Part shown: in pieces, positions 1-10,624 of the stretch | Layout of the letters: each line of letters begins with the position of its first letter | Position numbering within the stretch: the first letter of the stretch is position 1 | From: Pseudomonadota bacterium | GTDB lineage: Bacteria > Pseudomonadota > Gammaproteobacteria > Burkholderiales > Burkholderiaceae_C | Length of the DNA stretch: 64,000 nt | Reading direction: 5' to 3' | Assembly: GCA_021848345.1 (NCBI GenBank) | Contig: JAJZUV010000004.1 | Location: 62,001-126,000, forward strand | The notes under the pieces: model-generated | Told to the model about the DNA's origin: nothing | Seen by the model: the letters and a program-made list of their open reading frames with translations, nothing else | Database searches by the model: none | Program-made: the position numbers and the translations under genes

Positions 1-717
1 CAGGCCGTCGCGCTTTCGGCCAGGCTGCTGGACATGCCGGCGACCATCCTGATGCCCCACGACGCGCCGGCCGCCAAGATGGCGGCCACGCGCGGCTACG
101 GGGGCAAGGTGGTGGTGTACGACCGCTACCGCGAGGACCGCGAGCAGATCGGCCGCGCGCTGGCCGAGCGCGAAGGCCTCACGCTGATCCCGCCCTACGA
201 CCACCCCGACGTGATCTGCGGCCAGGGCACGGCGGCCAAGGAACTGTTCGACGAGGTGGGCGAGCTCGATGCGCTGTTCGTACCCCTGGGCGGCGGCGGC
301 CTGCTGTCCGGCAGTGCCCTTGCGCGCGGGGCCCTGGGCCCGGCCTGCGAGCTGTACGGCGTGGAGCCGGAGGCGGGCGACGACGGCCGGCGCTCGTTGC
401 GCAGCGGCTCCATCGTGCACATCGACACCCCGCGCACCATCGCCGACGGCGCGCAGACCCAGCACCTGGGACAGCTGACCTTCCCCATCATCCGGCGCGA
501 GGTCACCGACATCCTCACCGCCAGCGATTCCGAGCTGGTCGACACCATGCGCTTCCTGGCCGAGCGCATGAAGCTGGTGGTCGAGCCCACCGGTTGCCTG
601 GGGCTGGCCGCCGCCCGACGCATGGCTGCGCGGCTGCGCGGCAAACGCGTGGGGGTGCTGCTCAGCGGCGGCAACGTGGACATGGCACGTTTCGCCGAAC
701 TGCTGGCGACTGCCTGA
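1..717 (+). CDS. PLP-dependent threonine/serine dehydratase family enzyme, 5' end cut off
   Basis: The frame is open from the first base, so the start codon and the lysine that binds the cofactor lie upstream; 238 C-terminal residues remain. The family is fold-type II PLP enzymes that deaminate hydroxy-amino acids to 2-oxo acids in the cytoplasm. The glycine-rich phosphate-holding loop LGGGGLLSG is encoded at 286-312, and a late SGGN motif (664-675) is the usual C-terminal active-site element. No ACT regulatory domain follows, so a catabolic threonine dehydratase, a hydroxyaspartate dehydratase or a serine racemase-like enzyme are all possible; the substrate cannot be read from the sequence. 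A 94-bp gap separates it from the next gene on the same strand. Confidence 0.9.
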   Translation, partial: QAVALSARLLDMPATILMPHDAPAAKMAATRGYGGKVVVYDRYREDREQIGRALAEREGLTLIPPYDHPDVICGQGTAAKELFDEVGELDALFVPLGGGGLLSGSALARGALGPACELYGVEPEAGDDGRRSLRSGSIVHIDTPRTIADGAQTQHLGQLTFPIIRREVTDILTASDSELVDTMRFLAERMKLVVEPTGCLGLAAARRMAARLRGKRVGVLLSGGNVDMARFAELLATA

Positions 718-775
718 GCTCCGAATCGCAGCTCCTTTCACCTAGCGCAAGACTTCACGCTCCATCCGCGCCTAG

Positions 776-2326
<1,551 letters not shown>

Positions 2327-2346
2327 GGCGCGGCGGGGTCCGGGCG

Positions 2347-2715
2347 CTACGGACGGCGCGCGCGGCGACGCATGAGCAGCGCGTACAGCAGGGCATTGAG
2401 CAGCAGGACGCCGATGCCCAGCAGCAGTTGCACGCCGCGCGTGAGTCCCTCGGGATAGATCAGTCGCAGCAGGTAGTGGGACACGAAATCCCCCGCGTAG
2501 CCCTGCTCCCCGGCGGCATGGCGCAGCGCGTTCTCCAGCAGCGTGAGGGGGCAGATCCAGCCGCTGAACTCGATGCCCGCGCCCCAGGCCAGCGCCGCCA
2601 GCTGCCAGGGCAGCAGCGCGGGCCGGCGCGACACCAGCGCGGCCCCCGCCACCACGAAGGCGATGAACAGCAGGTGCGCCAGCAGCACCAGGTCGACCGC
2701 GGCGTCGAGCAGCAT
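2347..2715 (-). CDS. DUF2784 family membrane protein
   Basis: A 122-residue integral membrane protein with about four hydrophobic helices. It opens with the segment AVDLVLLAHLLFIAFVVAG and contains the conserved FSGWICPLT region typical of DUF2784 proteins, whose function is unknown. The C-terminus is arginine-rich (MRRRARRP), consistent with a cytoplasmic tail. The start at 2715 was chosen because everything upstream in that frame is the shadow of the overlying hydroxylase gene. It lies 31 bp downstream of that hydroxylase on the same strand, so the two are probably cotranscribed. It ends 20 bp from the convergent CoA-transferase gene. Confidence 0.82.
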   Translation of the reverse strand: MLLDAAVDLVLLAHLLFIAFVVAGAALVSRRPALLPWQLAALAWGAGIEFSGWICPLTLLENALRHAAGEQGYAGDFVSHYLLRLIYPEGLTRGVQLLLGIGVLLLNALLYALLMRRRARRP

Positions 2716-2746
2716 GGTCGGTGGGCCGCGCCGCCCCGCCCCGGCT

Positions 2747-3349
2747 TCAGCGCAGGCTGCGCGGATTGCCGCGCGGGGGCTTGGGGTAGGCCGCGCCGCC
2801 GCCGGTGCGGAACAGCACGTCGGCGAGGTCGTTGGTGATGCCCCACCAGTGCGAGGCGTTGTAGTAGTGGTGATGCATGTGCGCGCGGCGCATGCGCAGT
2901 CCGTAGCGGGTGCGCGGCTGGTACGCCGGGTCGTGGTGGGAGAAGTGCATCCACTCGTAGAACACGAAATAGCCCACGCTTGCCGCCATGGGCACCAGCG
3001 CGGTGACGGGACCGAACAGCAGCGCGTAGGCCGCGTAGCTGAGCACGGCCAGCGGCACCAGGGCCCAGGCCGGCCAGAACAGGCGGGCGACGTCCCGGGG
3101 TTCGGCATGGTGCGCATGGTGCAGGTCGACCTGCAGCCTGCGACGCAGCCCGTCGTGCGCCGGCAGCGGCGCATGCAGCACGAAGCGATGCAGGCCGAAC
3201 TCGACGAAGGGCGCCAGCACCACCGGGATCAGCAGCAGCGGCCAGGCCCGCGCCAGCGCACCAAGGCGCCACGCAACGATCAGCAGCGCGGCGCAGGTGA
3301 CGATCATGGCCATCACCGTGGGGTGGGTCCAGAGGTCGCGTCTGCGCAT
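2747..3349 (-). CDS. Sterol desaturase/fatty acid hydroxylase superfamily protein
   Basis: A 200-residue membrane-bound di-iron enzyme. Four histidine clusters are visible in order: HRFVLH, HHAHH, HFSHH and HMHHHYYNASHWW, the metal ligands of the fatty acid hydroxylase superfamily, interleaved with hydrophobic helices. Members hydroxylate or desaturate lipids using O2; the lipid substrate here is unknown. The start at 3349 (MRRRDLW) has CGGAG about 8 nt upstream; an in-frame ATG at 3412 exists but would add a poorly hydrophobic tail and lacks a ribosome site. It is followed by DUF2784 and preceded by the proton-pumping ATPase on the same strand, which suggests a membrane-focused transcription unit. 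Confidence 0.88.
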   Translation of the reverse strand: MRRRDLWTHPTVMAMIVTCAALLIVAWRLGALARAWPLLLIPVVLAPFVEFGLHRFVLHAPLPAHDGLRRRLQVDLHHAHHAEPRDVARLFWPAWALVPLAVLSYAAYALLFGPVTALVPMAASVGYFVFYEWMHFSHHDPAYQPRTRYGLRMRRAHMHHHYYNASHWWGITNDLADVLFRTGGGAAYPKPPRGNPRSLR

Positions 3350-3446
3350 GATCGGCTCCGAGGTGGCGGGTGGGCGTCGCAACCCCGATGATGCCGCAAA
3401 CGCGATATCCACGCTCGCCGGCGCCGTGCTCGCCGCGCGGAACCGT

Positions 3447-5864
3447 TCAGCGCAAGCCGAAGCGCGCGAACACCAGGCCCTTGGCCTGGTCGAGCAGCAG
3501 CGCGAAGGCTGCCACCAGCAGCAGCAGCCATCCGATCACGGACAGCGGGAGCCCGGCCATGAGGGTCGCGCTGGCAGCCAGCGCGGTCACCAGCAGCAGG
3601 TCGGCGACACTGGCCGCGGCCAGCGCGCGCCCGGGCGCGAAGGCGCCGATGCGCCCGTCGTCGCGCAGCACGTACACGTTGGCCTGGGTCGTAAACACCA
3701 GCAGCAGGAACACCAGGGTCTGCATCTGCGCGGCATCGAGTCCGAAGCGCGCGCGTGCCCACAGGTAGACCGACATCGAGAACAGCAGCGAGACCAGGGC
3801 CAGCAGCGATGCCGCGCCCACCAGCTGCCCCACGCGCCAGCGCTGCGGGCGCGCCGCCGGGCGCACGCGGTCGACGGCGATGCTCATGGTGACGAAGTCG
3901 TTGGCGAACAACAGCAGCACGATCAGGCGTGCGGAGATCACGAAGCCTCCGGTCAGACACAGCCCGGCCGTGAGGAACACCACGATCTCCAGGGTCTTCA
4001 CCACCTTGTTGATCACGTAGGTCAGCATGCGCCGGTGCACCTCGCGACCGGCCTCGACCACGGTGAGCACGCCCGCCAGGCCCGGATCGGTGAGCACCAC
4101 GCCGGCGGCGGCCTTGGCCACGTCGGTGGCGCTGGCCACGGCGATGCCCAGCTCGGCCTGGCGCAGCGCGGGAGCGTCGTTGACACCGTCGCCGGTCATG
4201 CCGGTGACGTGACCGTCGCGCTGCAGCGCGCGCACGATGGCGTGCTTGTCCTGCGGCAGCACGCGGGCGAAGATGTCGCAGTCCTCGGGGTGGCGCAGGC
4301 GCTCGGCGTCGGCCGTGCAGGCGCGCGCTCCGAGGCCGATGCGCGCGCCGATGGCGCGTGCGGTCTGCAGCGCGTCACCAGTGGCCATGCTTACGCGCAC
4401 GCCGAGCTCCCGCAGCCGGGCGATGAGTTGCGCGGCGTCCGGCCGCGGCGGGTCCGACAGGCCGACGAAGCCGAGCAGGCGCGTCTGATCGCCCGGCCCC
4501 GCCGCCACCGCGAGCACGCGCGCTCCGGCGGCGGCGAGTTCCTGCTCGGCCTGCTCGGCCCATGCACGCTGCGCCGCGTCCGCGCCGCAGCGCGCGAGAA
4601 CGGCCTCGGAGGCCCCCTTCAGCGCGTGCCAGTCCTGCCCGTCGCCCTCGTACACGCCTTCGCTCAGGCGCGTGGCTGGATCGAAAGGGTGGAAGGCCCG
4701 ACGCTGCGGGAGCGACTGCGCGGGCCGCGTCGCCTCGCCCCCCGGCGCATCGCGCCCCCCCGCCTGCCAGGCCTGCAGCACGGCCAGGTCCAGCGGGTCC
4801 TGCGTCGCCGCGTCGCTGGCCAGCGCGGCCGCCCGCAGCACTTCGAACTGCGTCACGCCGTCGAGGGCCTTGCTGGCCGCCAGGCTGAGCGCGTTGAGGG
4901 TGAGCGTGCCGGTCTTGTCCGACAGCAGCGTGTCCATCGCCGCCGCCTCCTCCACGGCCGGCAGCCGGGTCACCAGCACGCCCTGGTGGGCCAAGCGCGA
5001 GGCGGCCACGGCGGTGGCCAGGGTATAGGTGGCCGGCAGCGCCACCGGCACGCTGGCCACCAGCAGCATCAGCGCGAACACCAGGGTGTCGCCCAGCGGC
5101 AGCGCATGACGCAGCGCGTAGACGATCACCAGCAGCACCAGCAACAGGTCGAAGGCGACCAGGCGCTGCACGATGGCGAAGATGGTCCTTTGCATGTGGC
5201 TGGGAGCCGACGAGGCGCGCACGAGTTCGGCCGTGCGCCCGAAATAGGTCCGGGCTCCGATGGCCGTCACCTCGCCGCTGGCCTCGCCCTGGCGCACGAT
5301 CGAGCCGGTGTAGGCGGGCTGGCCGGGTGCGGCGTCCACCGCCAGCGACTCGCCGGTCAGCGCCGACTGGTCGAGCGCCACGCCGCCGTCGAACAAGGCC
5401 AGGTCGGCGGGGACGATGTCTCCGGCGCGCAGGTGCACGATGTCGCCCGGCACCAGTTGCGCCGCCGGCACGCGGCTCCAGGCGCCGTCGCGCAGCACCC
5501 GCGCGTTGACCTGCAGGCGACGCCGCAGCAGCGCCAGCGCGTCGCTGGCGCGCCGCTCCTGCGCGTAGGCCACGACGGCATTGAAGCCGAGCAGGAAGCC
5601 GATGACCACGGCCTCCTGTTCGCGCCCCAGCAGGAGCTGCAGCACGATCACGGCCTCGAGCATCCACGGCACCGGCCCCCACAGCTTGCCCAGCAGCTGC
5701 AGCCACCAGGGGATGGCGGCCTGCTCGATGGCATTCGGCCCCTCGCGCAGTGCGCGACTCCGCGCCTCGGCGGAATCCAGCCCCTTCGAGCGATCGGTGG
5801 GAGCCTGCGCGGTGGACGGCATCGAAACGTGGGGGTGTCGCCCCGGGAGGGTAGGTGCCCTCAT
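3447..5864 (-). CDS. Plasma-membrane proton-efflux P-type ATPase (P3A type)
   Basis: An 805-residue P-type ATPase with all family signatures: an actuator TGES, the phosphorylation motif SDKTGTLT, the P-domain TGDA and the hinge TGDGVNDAP, followed by DVAKAAAGVVLT and a C-terminal bundle of membrane helices. The length and the short N-terminus without heavy-metal domains fit the proton-efflux group (fungal PMA1-like), which exports H+ at the expense of ATP and is found in acid-exposed or autotrophic proteobacteria. The start could be 5864 or the in-frame ATG at 5822; neither has a strong ribosome site. It is divergent from the IclR gene at 6007 and probably leads the group with the hydroxylase and DUF2784 genes. 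Confidence 0.93.
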   Translation of the reverse strand: MRAPTLPGRHPHVSMPSTAQAPTDRSKGLDSAEARSRALREGPNAIEQAAIPWWLQLLGKLWGPVPWMLEAVIVLQLLLGREQEAVVIGFLLGFNAVVAYAQERRASDALALLRRRLQVNARVLRDGAWSRVPAAQLVPGDIVHLRAGDIVPADLALFDGGVALDQSALTGESLAVDAAPGQPAYTGSIVRQGEASGEVTAIGARTYFGRTAELVRASSAPSHMQRTIFAIVQRLVAFDLLLVLLVIVYALRHALPLGDTLVFALMLLVASVPVALPATYTLATAVAASRLAHQGVLVTRLPAVEEAAAMDTLLSDKTGTLTLNALSLAASKALDGVTQFEVLRAAALASDAATQDPLDLAVLQAWQAGGRDAPGGEATRPAQSLPQRRAFHPFDPATRLSEGVYEGDGQDWHALKGASEAVLARCGADAAQRAWAEQAEQELAAAGARVLAVAAGPGDQTRLLGFVGLSDPPRPDAAQLIARLRELGVRVSMATGDALQTARAIGARIGLGARACTADAERLRHPEDCDIFARVLPQDKHAIVRALQRDGHVTGMTGDGVNDAPALRQAELGIAVASATDVAKAAAGVVLTDPGLAGVLTVVEAGREVHRRMLTYVINKVVKTLEIVVFLTAGLCLTGGFVISARLIVLLLFANDFVTMSIAVDRVRPAARPQRWRVGQLVGAASLLALVSLLFSMSVYLWARARFGLDAAQMQTLVFLLLVFTTQANVYVLRDDGRIGAFAPGRALAAASVADLLLVTALAASATLMAGLPLSVIGWLLLLVAAFALLLDQAKGLVFARFGLR

Positions 5865-5944
5865 CTTAGGATCCCGCGTTGCGGCCCGGGCAGGACTTGG
5901 ATCAAGCGGAGCCGAGAAGCGCGGCCGGCACGCCAGATTTGTTC

Positions 5945-5964
5945 ATGGCAAATTGATTTACCAT
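5945..5964. promoter_or_regulatory. Palindromic operator candidate between the P-type ATPase and the IclR gene
   Basis: The 20-bp sequence ATGGCAAATTGATTTACCAT has two 9-bp arms that match except for one position each, around a TG centre. It lies in an A+T-rich island within the 142-bp divergent spacer, 43 bp upstream of the IclR start. Position and symmetry fit autoregulation by the IclR dimer, but binding is inferred. Confidence 0.45.
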
Positions 5965-6006
5965 ATGCGCACAGCTGTCCCCCTTCCACCGTCCGGAGAC
6001 CCGCAG

Positions 6007-6804
6007 ATGCAGCAGGCCGACAAGGCGCAACGCGCGATCCAGTCCATCGAGGTCGGCGGCCGCCTGCTGCTGGTGCTGGCCGACAGCGCCGAGCCGCTGG
6101 CGCTGAAGGACCTGGCGGCGCGCGCGGGCCTGAGCGCCTCGCGCGCGCACCCCTATCTGGTGAGCTATGCGCGCCTGGGGCTGGTCGAGCAGGAGCAGCT
6201 CGGCGCGCGCTACCGCCTGGGGCCGGCGGCGCTGCGCATCGGCCTGACCTGCCTGTACCAGCTGGACCCGATGCGCGAGGCCGAAGCGGTGATCCAGGAA
6301 CTCGCGGCCCAGACTGGGCACGCGGTGATGCTGGCGGTTTGGGGCAATTTCGGGCCCACCGTGGTGCGCCTGATCGAGGCGCGCCAGGCGCTGCACATCG
6401 CCTTGCGCGTGGGCAGCGTGATGGCCCTGCTGGAAACCGCCACCGGACGCGCCTTCGCGGCCACGCTGCCGCCCGAGCGCCTGGCCGAGCCCGCGGGCCC
6501 CTTCGGCGAACTCGCCGCGCGCGAACGCCCGGCCGGGCGCGCGCCCTCGCCGGCGGAGCTGGAGCAGGCGCGGGCCGAAATGGCACGCCACGGGGTCACG
6601 CGCGCGGCGGGAAGCCCCCTGCCCGGCGTGAACGCCTTCAGCGCCGCGGCCTTCGACCATGAGGGCACCGCGGTGCTGGTGGTCACCGCGCTGGACCACG
6701 CGGACCGCTTGTCGTCGGACTGGGACGGCCCCAGCGCGCGCGCCGTGCGCGAGGCCGCCCGGCGCATCTCCCAGCGCCTCGGGATGCACGCCGCCGAGCG
6801 CTGA
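6007..6804 (+). CDS. IclR family transcriptional regulator
   Basis: A 265-residue regulator with an N-terminal winged helix (about residues 10-75, including LAARAGLSASRAHPYLVSY) and a C-terminal IclR effector domain. The start at 6007 is preceded by GGAGACCCGCAG, a good ribosome site; the ATG at 5965 would lie on the operator candidate and lacks one. It converges on the homogentisate operon (fahA ends at 6871). IclR proteins next to hmgA, such as HmgR of pseudomonads, repress homogentisate genes, so it is the likely regulator of that operon, though the ATPase across the spacer is the alternative target. Confidence 0.9.
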   Translation: MQQADKAQRAIQSIEVGGRLLLVLADSAEPLALKDLAARAGLSASRAHPYLVSYARLGLVEQEQLGARYRLGPAALRIGLTCLYQLDPMREAEAVIQELAAQTGHAVMLAVWGNFGPTVVRLIEARQALHIALRVGSVMALLETATGRAFAATLPPERLAEPAGPFGELAARERPAGRAPSPAELEQARAEMARHGVTRAAGSPLPGVNAFSAAAFDHEGTAVLVVTALDHADRLSSDWDGPSARAVREAARRISQRLGMHAAER

Positions 6805-6870
6805 GCGCGCGCCGTGCTCGCGGCGCGGCGCCCATGGCTCGCCTACGCGCGGCGCGAACGCGCCCGCCGA

Positions 6871-8190
6871 TCAGCGCGAAGCCGCCGGCAGCACGCGCGC
6901 GGTGCAGGCGCCGAAACCGATGCGCACCGCGCCCGGCCTCTCGCACACACCGCGAAAGCTCACCTCGTCGCCGTCCTCGAGAAAGCGTCGCTGCTCGCCC
7001 CCCGGCAGTTCGATGGGCTGCTTGCCGCCCTGCGAGAGTTCGAGCAGCGAGCCCGCCTGATCCGGACGCGGGCCCGACAAGGTGCCCGAGCCGAACAGGT
7101 CGCCCGGGCGCAGCGCGCAGCCACCCACGGTGTGGTGCGCCACCATCTGCGCCACCGTCCAGTAGGCGGCATCGGCGAAATTGGAGCGGCTGATGCAATG
7201 CGCCCCCAGGCCCTGCTGGCGCATGCGCGCGGTGCTCAGCCAGACTTCGAGTTGCACGTCGAAGGCTCCGGCCGCCGCGTCCGCCTCGCAGTGCAGATAG
7301 GGCAAGGGCTGCGGATCCCCGGCGGGACGCGTGAAGGCGCGGCGGAACGGCGCCAGCGCCTCCAGCGTGACCACCCAGGGCGAGATCGTGCTGGCGAAAT
7401 TCTTCGACAGGAAGGGCCCCAGCGGCTGGTATTCCCAGGCCTGCACGTCGCGCGCGCTCCAGTCGTTGAACAGGGTCAGGCCGAACACGTGGTCCTCGGC
7501 GCGCTCGATGGGCACCGGCTCGCCCAGCGCGTTGGCGCCGCCGATCACGATGCCCATTTCCAGCTCGAAGTCCAGGCGCGCCGTGGGGCGCAGCACCGGC
7601 GCCTCGGCGTCGGCGGCCTTGACCTGCCCGCTGGGACGGACGAAGTCCCGGCCGCTGGGCAGGATGGTGGACGAGCGCCCGTGGTAGCCGATGGGCACCC
7701 ACTTGTAGTTGGGCAGCAGCGGGTTATCGGGGCGGAACAGCTTGCCCACCGCGGTGGCGTGGTGAATGCCCACGTAGAAATCGGTGTAGTCGCCGATCTC
7801 GCAGGCCACGCCCAGTTGCACGCGCGCCTGCGGCACCAGGCAGCTGCTCAGGCGGCCCTGCGCCTCGCTGCCCGCGGCCAGCGCCGCCGACAGCGCGCGG
7901 CGCAAGGCCGCGCGCGCGGCCGGCCCCAGCGCCATGAAGGCGTTCAGGTCGCCCGCGGCCAGGGGCACGAGCAAGCCGGACACGGCCTCCGGCAAGGCGC
8001 CGGCCCCGGCCGCCAGGCGCAGGTCCAGCACCTGGTCGCCGATGGCCACGCCGATGCGCCAGGGCTCGTCGCCCACCCGCATGCGCCCGAAGGGCAGGTT
8101 CTGGATCGGGAAATCGCAGCCCGGCTCGTTGGCCGAAACCACCCAGCTGCGCAGCGCCGGATCGTGCGTGGCGTCCAGGGCCGTGCTCAT
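6871..8190 (-). CDS. fahA: Fumarylacetoacetase
   Basis: A 439-residue cytoplasmic hydrolase that cleaves fumarylacetoacetate to fumarate and acetoacetate, the last step of tyrosine and homogentisate breakdown. The metal and active-site motifs are visible: YTDFYVGIHHA, the ExE pair in DFELEMG, NDWSARD and the lysine in KNFASTISPWV. The start at 8190 overlaps the stop of hmgA as ATGA, which signals translational coupling, and an AAGGA lies upstream. The length is normal for the family. The pathway's maleylacetoacetate isomerase was not found beside it. Confidence 0.97.
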   Translation of the reverse strand: MSTALDATHDPALRSWVVSANEPGCDFPIQNLPFGRMRVGDEPWRIGVAIGDQVLDLRLAAGAGALPEAVSGLLVPLAAGDLNAFMALGPAARAALRRALSAALAAGSEAQGRLSSCLVPQARVQLGVACEIGDYTDFYVGIHHATAVGKLFRPDNPLLPNYKWVPIGYHGRSSTILPSGRDFVRPSGQVKAADAEAPVLRPTARLDFELEMGIVIGGANALGEPVPIERAEDHVFGLTLFNDWSARDVQAWEYQPLGPFLSKNFASTISPWVVTLEALAPFRRAFTRPAGDPQPLPYLHCEADAAAGAFDVQLEVWLSTARMRQQGLGAHCISRSNFADAAYWTVAQMVAHHTVGGCALRPGDLFGSGTLSGPRPDQAGSLLELSQGGKQPIELPGGEQRRFLEDGDEVSFRGVCERPGAVRIGFGACTARVLPAASR

Positions 8191-9473
8191 CGGAACGCGT
8201 CCTTCAGCTCGGCCCAGCAATCGGCGTAGGCGCCGTCCAGCGCACCGCATTGCATCGCGTAGGCGGTGGGCTTGAAGTGCCAGCGGCTCTCGAACATGAA
8301 GGCCAGCGTGGCGTCGAGCTTGTGCGGGGCCAGCGGCGCGTTGCTGGCCTTGTCGAAGGCCTCGGCGTCGGGACCGTGGGGCACCATGCAGTCGTGCAGG
8401 CTCATGCCGCCGGGCTTGAAGCCCTCGGGCTTGGCGTCGTACTGGCCGCGCACCAGGCCCATGAATTCACTCATCAGGTTGCGGTGGTACCAGGGCGGGC
8501 GGAAGGTGTCCTCGGCCACCATCCAGCGCGGCGGGAAGATCACGAAGTCGCAGTTGGCCGTACCCGGCGTGTCGCTGGGGCTGGTCAGCACCGTGAAGAT
8601 GCTGGGGTCCGGATGGTCGAAGCTGACCGTGCCGATGACCATGAAGTTGGCCGTGTCGTACTTGAAGGGAACCAGGTTGCCGTGCCAGGCCACGACGTCG
8701 AAGGGCGTGCGCGCCTGGCTGGTGCGCCACAGCCGGCCGCCGAACTTGCGCACGATCTCGTAGGGCTGTTCCTGCGGCTGCTCGTAGGCCGCGACGGGCG
8801 CCAGGAAGTCGCGCGCGGCGGCCAGGCCGTTGCTGCCGATGGGGCCCAGTTCGGGCAGGCGGAACGGCGCGCCGTAGTTCTCGCACACGTACACCCGCGA
8901 CGGCCCCTGCACCTTCACGCTGAAGGCGATGCCGCGCGGCAGCAGCGCGATCTCGCCGGGGCCTACGTCGAGGATGCCGAATTCGGTGACGATGCCCAGC
9001 TCGCCCTGCTGGGGCACCAGCAGCATCTCCGCGTCCGCGTTGACCAGCGCGCGCGCCTGCATCGAGCGGTTCATCAGCACCAGGTGCGCGGCCACGCCGA
9101 TCTGCGCCTCGGGGTCGCCGTTGACCACGATGGTGCGCAGCCCGTCGACGAAGTCCAGCGGCTGCTCGGGAATCGCGATCGGGTGCCAGCGCAGCGGATC
9201 GGGCGCGACGTCCTGTCCCTGCGCGGCGCCGCTTTTCCAGTAGGGCTGCTCATAGGGCGCGTAGGCGCCGGTGACCACCGAGGGCTGGCGTCGGTACAGC
9301 CAGCTGCGCTGATTCTGGTGGCGCGGCGCGGTGAAGGCGCTGCCCGAGACGAGCTCGGCGTACAGGCCGCGCGGCGCGCGCTGCGGGCTGTTGCGCCCCT
9401 GCGGCAGCGTGCCGGGTTCGGCCTCGCTGGTGAACTGGTTGCCGAAACCGGCGAGATAGTTGCGTGTGCTCAT
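8187..9473 (-). CDS. hmgA: Homogentisate 1,2-dioxygenase
   Basis: A 428-residue non-haem iron dioxygenase that opens the ring of homogentisate to give maleylacetoacetate. The N-terminus (YLAGFGNQFTSEAEPGTLP) is highly characteristic. The iron ligands are in the segments WYHRNLMSEFMG (His and Glu) and VPHGPDAEAF (His). The start is the ATG at 9473, 21 bp after the stop of the metallo-hydrolase gene upstream, and its stop is coupled to fahA. The three genes form one minus-strand operon. Confidence 0.97.
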   Translation of the reverse strand: MSTRNYLAGFGNQFTSEAEPGTLPQGRNSPQRAPRGLYAELVSGSAFTAPRHQNQRSWLYRRQPSVVTGAYAPYEQPYWKSGAAQGQDVAPDPLRWHPIAIPEQPLDFVDGLRTIVVNGDPEAQIGVAAHLVLMNRSMQARALVNADAEMLLVPQQGELGIVTEFGILDVGPGEIALLPRGIAFSVKVQGPSRVYVCENYGAPFRLPELGPIGSNGLAAARDFLAPVAAYEQPQEQPYEIVRKFGGRLWRTSQARTPFDVVAWHGNLVPFKYDTANFMVIGTVSFDHPDPSIFTVLTSPSDTPGTANCDFVIFPPRWMVAEDTFRPPWYHRNLMSEFMGLVRGQYDAKPEGFKPGGMSLHDCMVPHGPDAEAFDKASNAPLAPHKLDATLAFMFESRWHFKPTAYAMQCGALDGAYADCWAELKDAFR

Positions 9474-9494
9474 GGCCGTGGAGGGTTCCGGAGT

Positions 9495-10448
9495 TCAGCC
9501 TTCGAGGGTTTCCCACATCTGGCGGTCGCGCTCGGCGGTCCACACCCGCGGGTCGCGGTACTTCGTGGCCTCGTCGTAGCAGCGGGTGACGTCGAAAGGC
9601 ATGCAGTGATCGAAGATCACCCAGTGGCCATACTTGGGCTTGAGCGCGGCGTAGGTTTCCTTGTAGACGGCGCCCAGTTCCTTGCCGGCGTCGGCGCCGG
9701 CCTTCACGTGGGTCCACACGTCGCGGATGAAATCCCGCGTGACCTGCAGGCCCTTTTGCACCTGGGCCTCGCCCTTCAGCGCGGGACCGCGCCCGGGCAC
9801 CAGCGCCAGCGGCTTGAGCGCCGCCACGTTGTCCAGGGTCTGCGGCCAGTCCTGGAAGTAGGCGTCGCCGGCGTAGGGAGTGGCGTCGAACTCGACCAGG
9901 TCGCCGGACAGCAGGGTGCGCTCGCCAGGCAGCCACACCACGGTGTCGCCCTTGGTGTGGCCGCGCCCGAGCTGCAGCAGTTGCACCTCGAGCTTGCCCA
10001 GCCACAGGCTCATGCGCCCCTGGAAGGTCATGGTCGGCCAGGTCAGCCCCGCCGGCACGGTCTCGACATCGCGGAACAGGCGCGGGAAACGGCCGATCTC
10101 GCTGGCCTTGTCGGCTTCGCCGCGCTCGACGATCAGGTCGTAGGTGTCCTGGCTGGCCAGGATCTGCTGCGGCGCATAGGCGCTGGCGCCGAGCACGCGC
10201 ACCGCGTGGTAGTGGGTCAGCACGACGTAGCGAATGGGCTTGTCGGTGACCTCGCGGATGCGCCGGATCACGTCGGCGGCCATGGCGGGCGTGGCCTGCG
10301 TGTCGGCCACCAGCACCGCGTCGTCGCCGATGATCACCCCGGTGTTGGGGTCGCCTTCGGCGGTGTAGGCCCATGCGTGCTCGGAGAGCTGCTCGAAGGT
10401 CACGCGCTTTTCCGCCAGGTCGGCGGCGGAGGCAAAGGTCTTGGCCAT
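9495..10448 (-). CDS. MBL-fold metallo-hydrolase family protein in the homogentisate operon
   Basis: A 317-residue protein with the metallo-beta-lactamase fold pattern: VVLTHYHAVR (from residue 75), LGRGHTKGDTVVWLP and LLSGDLVEFD. The classical metal motif HxHxDH is altered: His79 and His81 are present but the Asp and last His are Val83 and Arg84, so the second metal site looks lost. The start at 10448 (MAKTF) was chosen because the upstream extension reads through the promoter region; no strong ribosome site precedes it. It is the first gene of the hmgA-fahA operon, so a role in homogentisate or quinone-by-product metabolism is likely but unproven. Confidence 0.82.
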   Translation of the reverse strand: MAKTFASAADLAEKRVTFEQLSEHAWAYTAEGDPNTGVIIGDDAVLVADTQATPAMAADVIRRIREVTDKPIRYVVLTHYHAVRVLGASAYAPQQILASQDTYDLIVERGEADKASEIGRFPRLFRDVETVPAGLTWPTMTFQGRMSLWLGKLEVQLLQLGRGHTKGDTVVWLPGERTLLSGDLVEFDATPYAGDAYFQDWPQTLDNVAALKPLALVPGRGPALKGEAQVQKGLQVTRDFIRDVWTHVKAGADAGKELGAVYKETYAALKPKYGHWVIFDHCMPFDVTRCYDEATKYRDPRVWTAERDRQMWETLEG

Positions 10449-10482
10449 GGAGGGAGATCCGGTTGGGCGGGTTGGATGTTTG

Positions 10483-10508
10483 GTTCGCCATTTGCGAACG
10501 AATTCGCA
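10483..10508. promoter_or_regulatory. Overlapping inverted repeats upstream of the homogentisate operon
   Basis: Two perfect inverted repeats share one arm: GTTCGC-N5-GCGAAC (10483-10499) and TGCGAA-N4-TTCGCA (10493-10508). They lie 35-60 bp upstream of the first gene of the operon, a natural place for a regulator dimer pair. The nearby IclR protein is the obvious candidate; binding is inferred. Confidence 0.45.
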
Positions 10509-10624
10509 GGCGGCAAACATAAACCCATCCCCGGGGGCTGTCAAACGCCCGGGCGGAGCGCCTTGCCTGGCCCGGCGGGGATTTCCCGGGAGGGTCGAGC
10601 GGGTGTACATTGGAAGCCTCTATT

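Noticed and set aside
3297..6662. A 1121-codon plus-strand frame across the P-type ATPase
   Set aside because: Antisense shadow of a gene with DKTGTLT and TGDGVNDAP motifs; no domains of its own.
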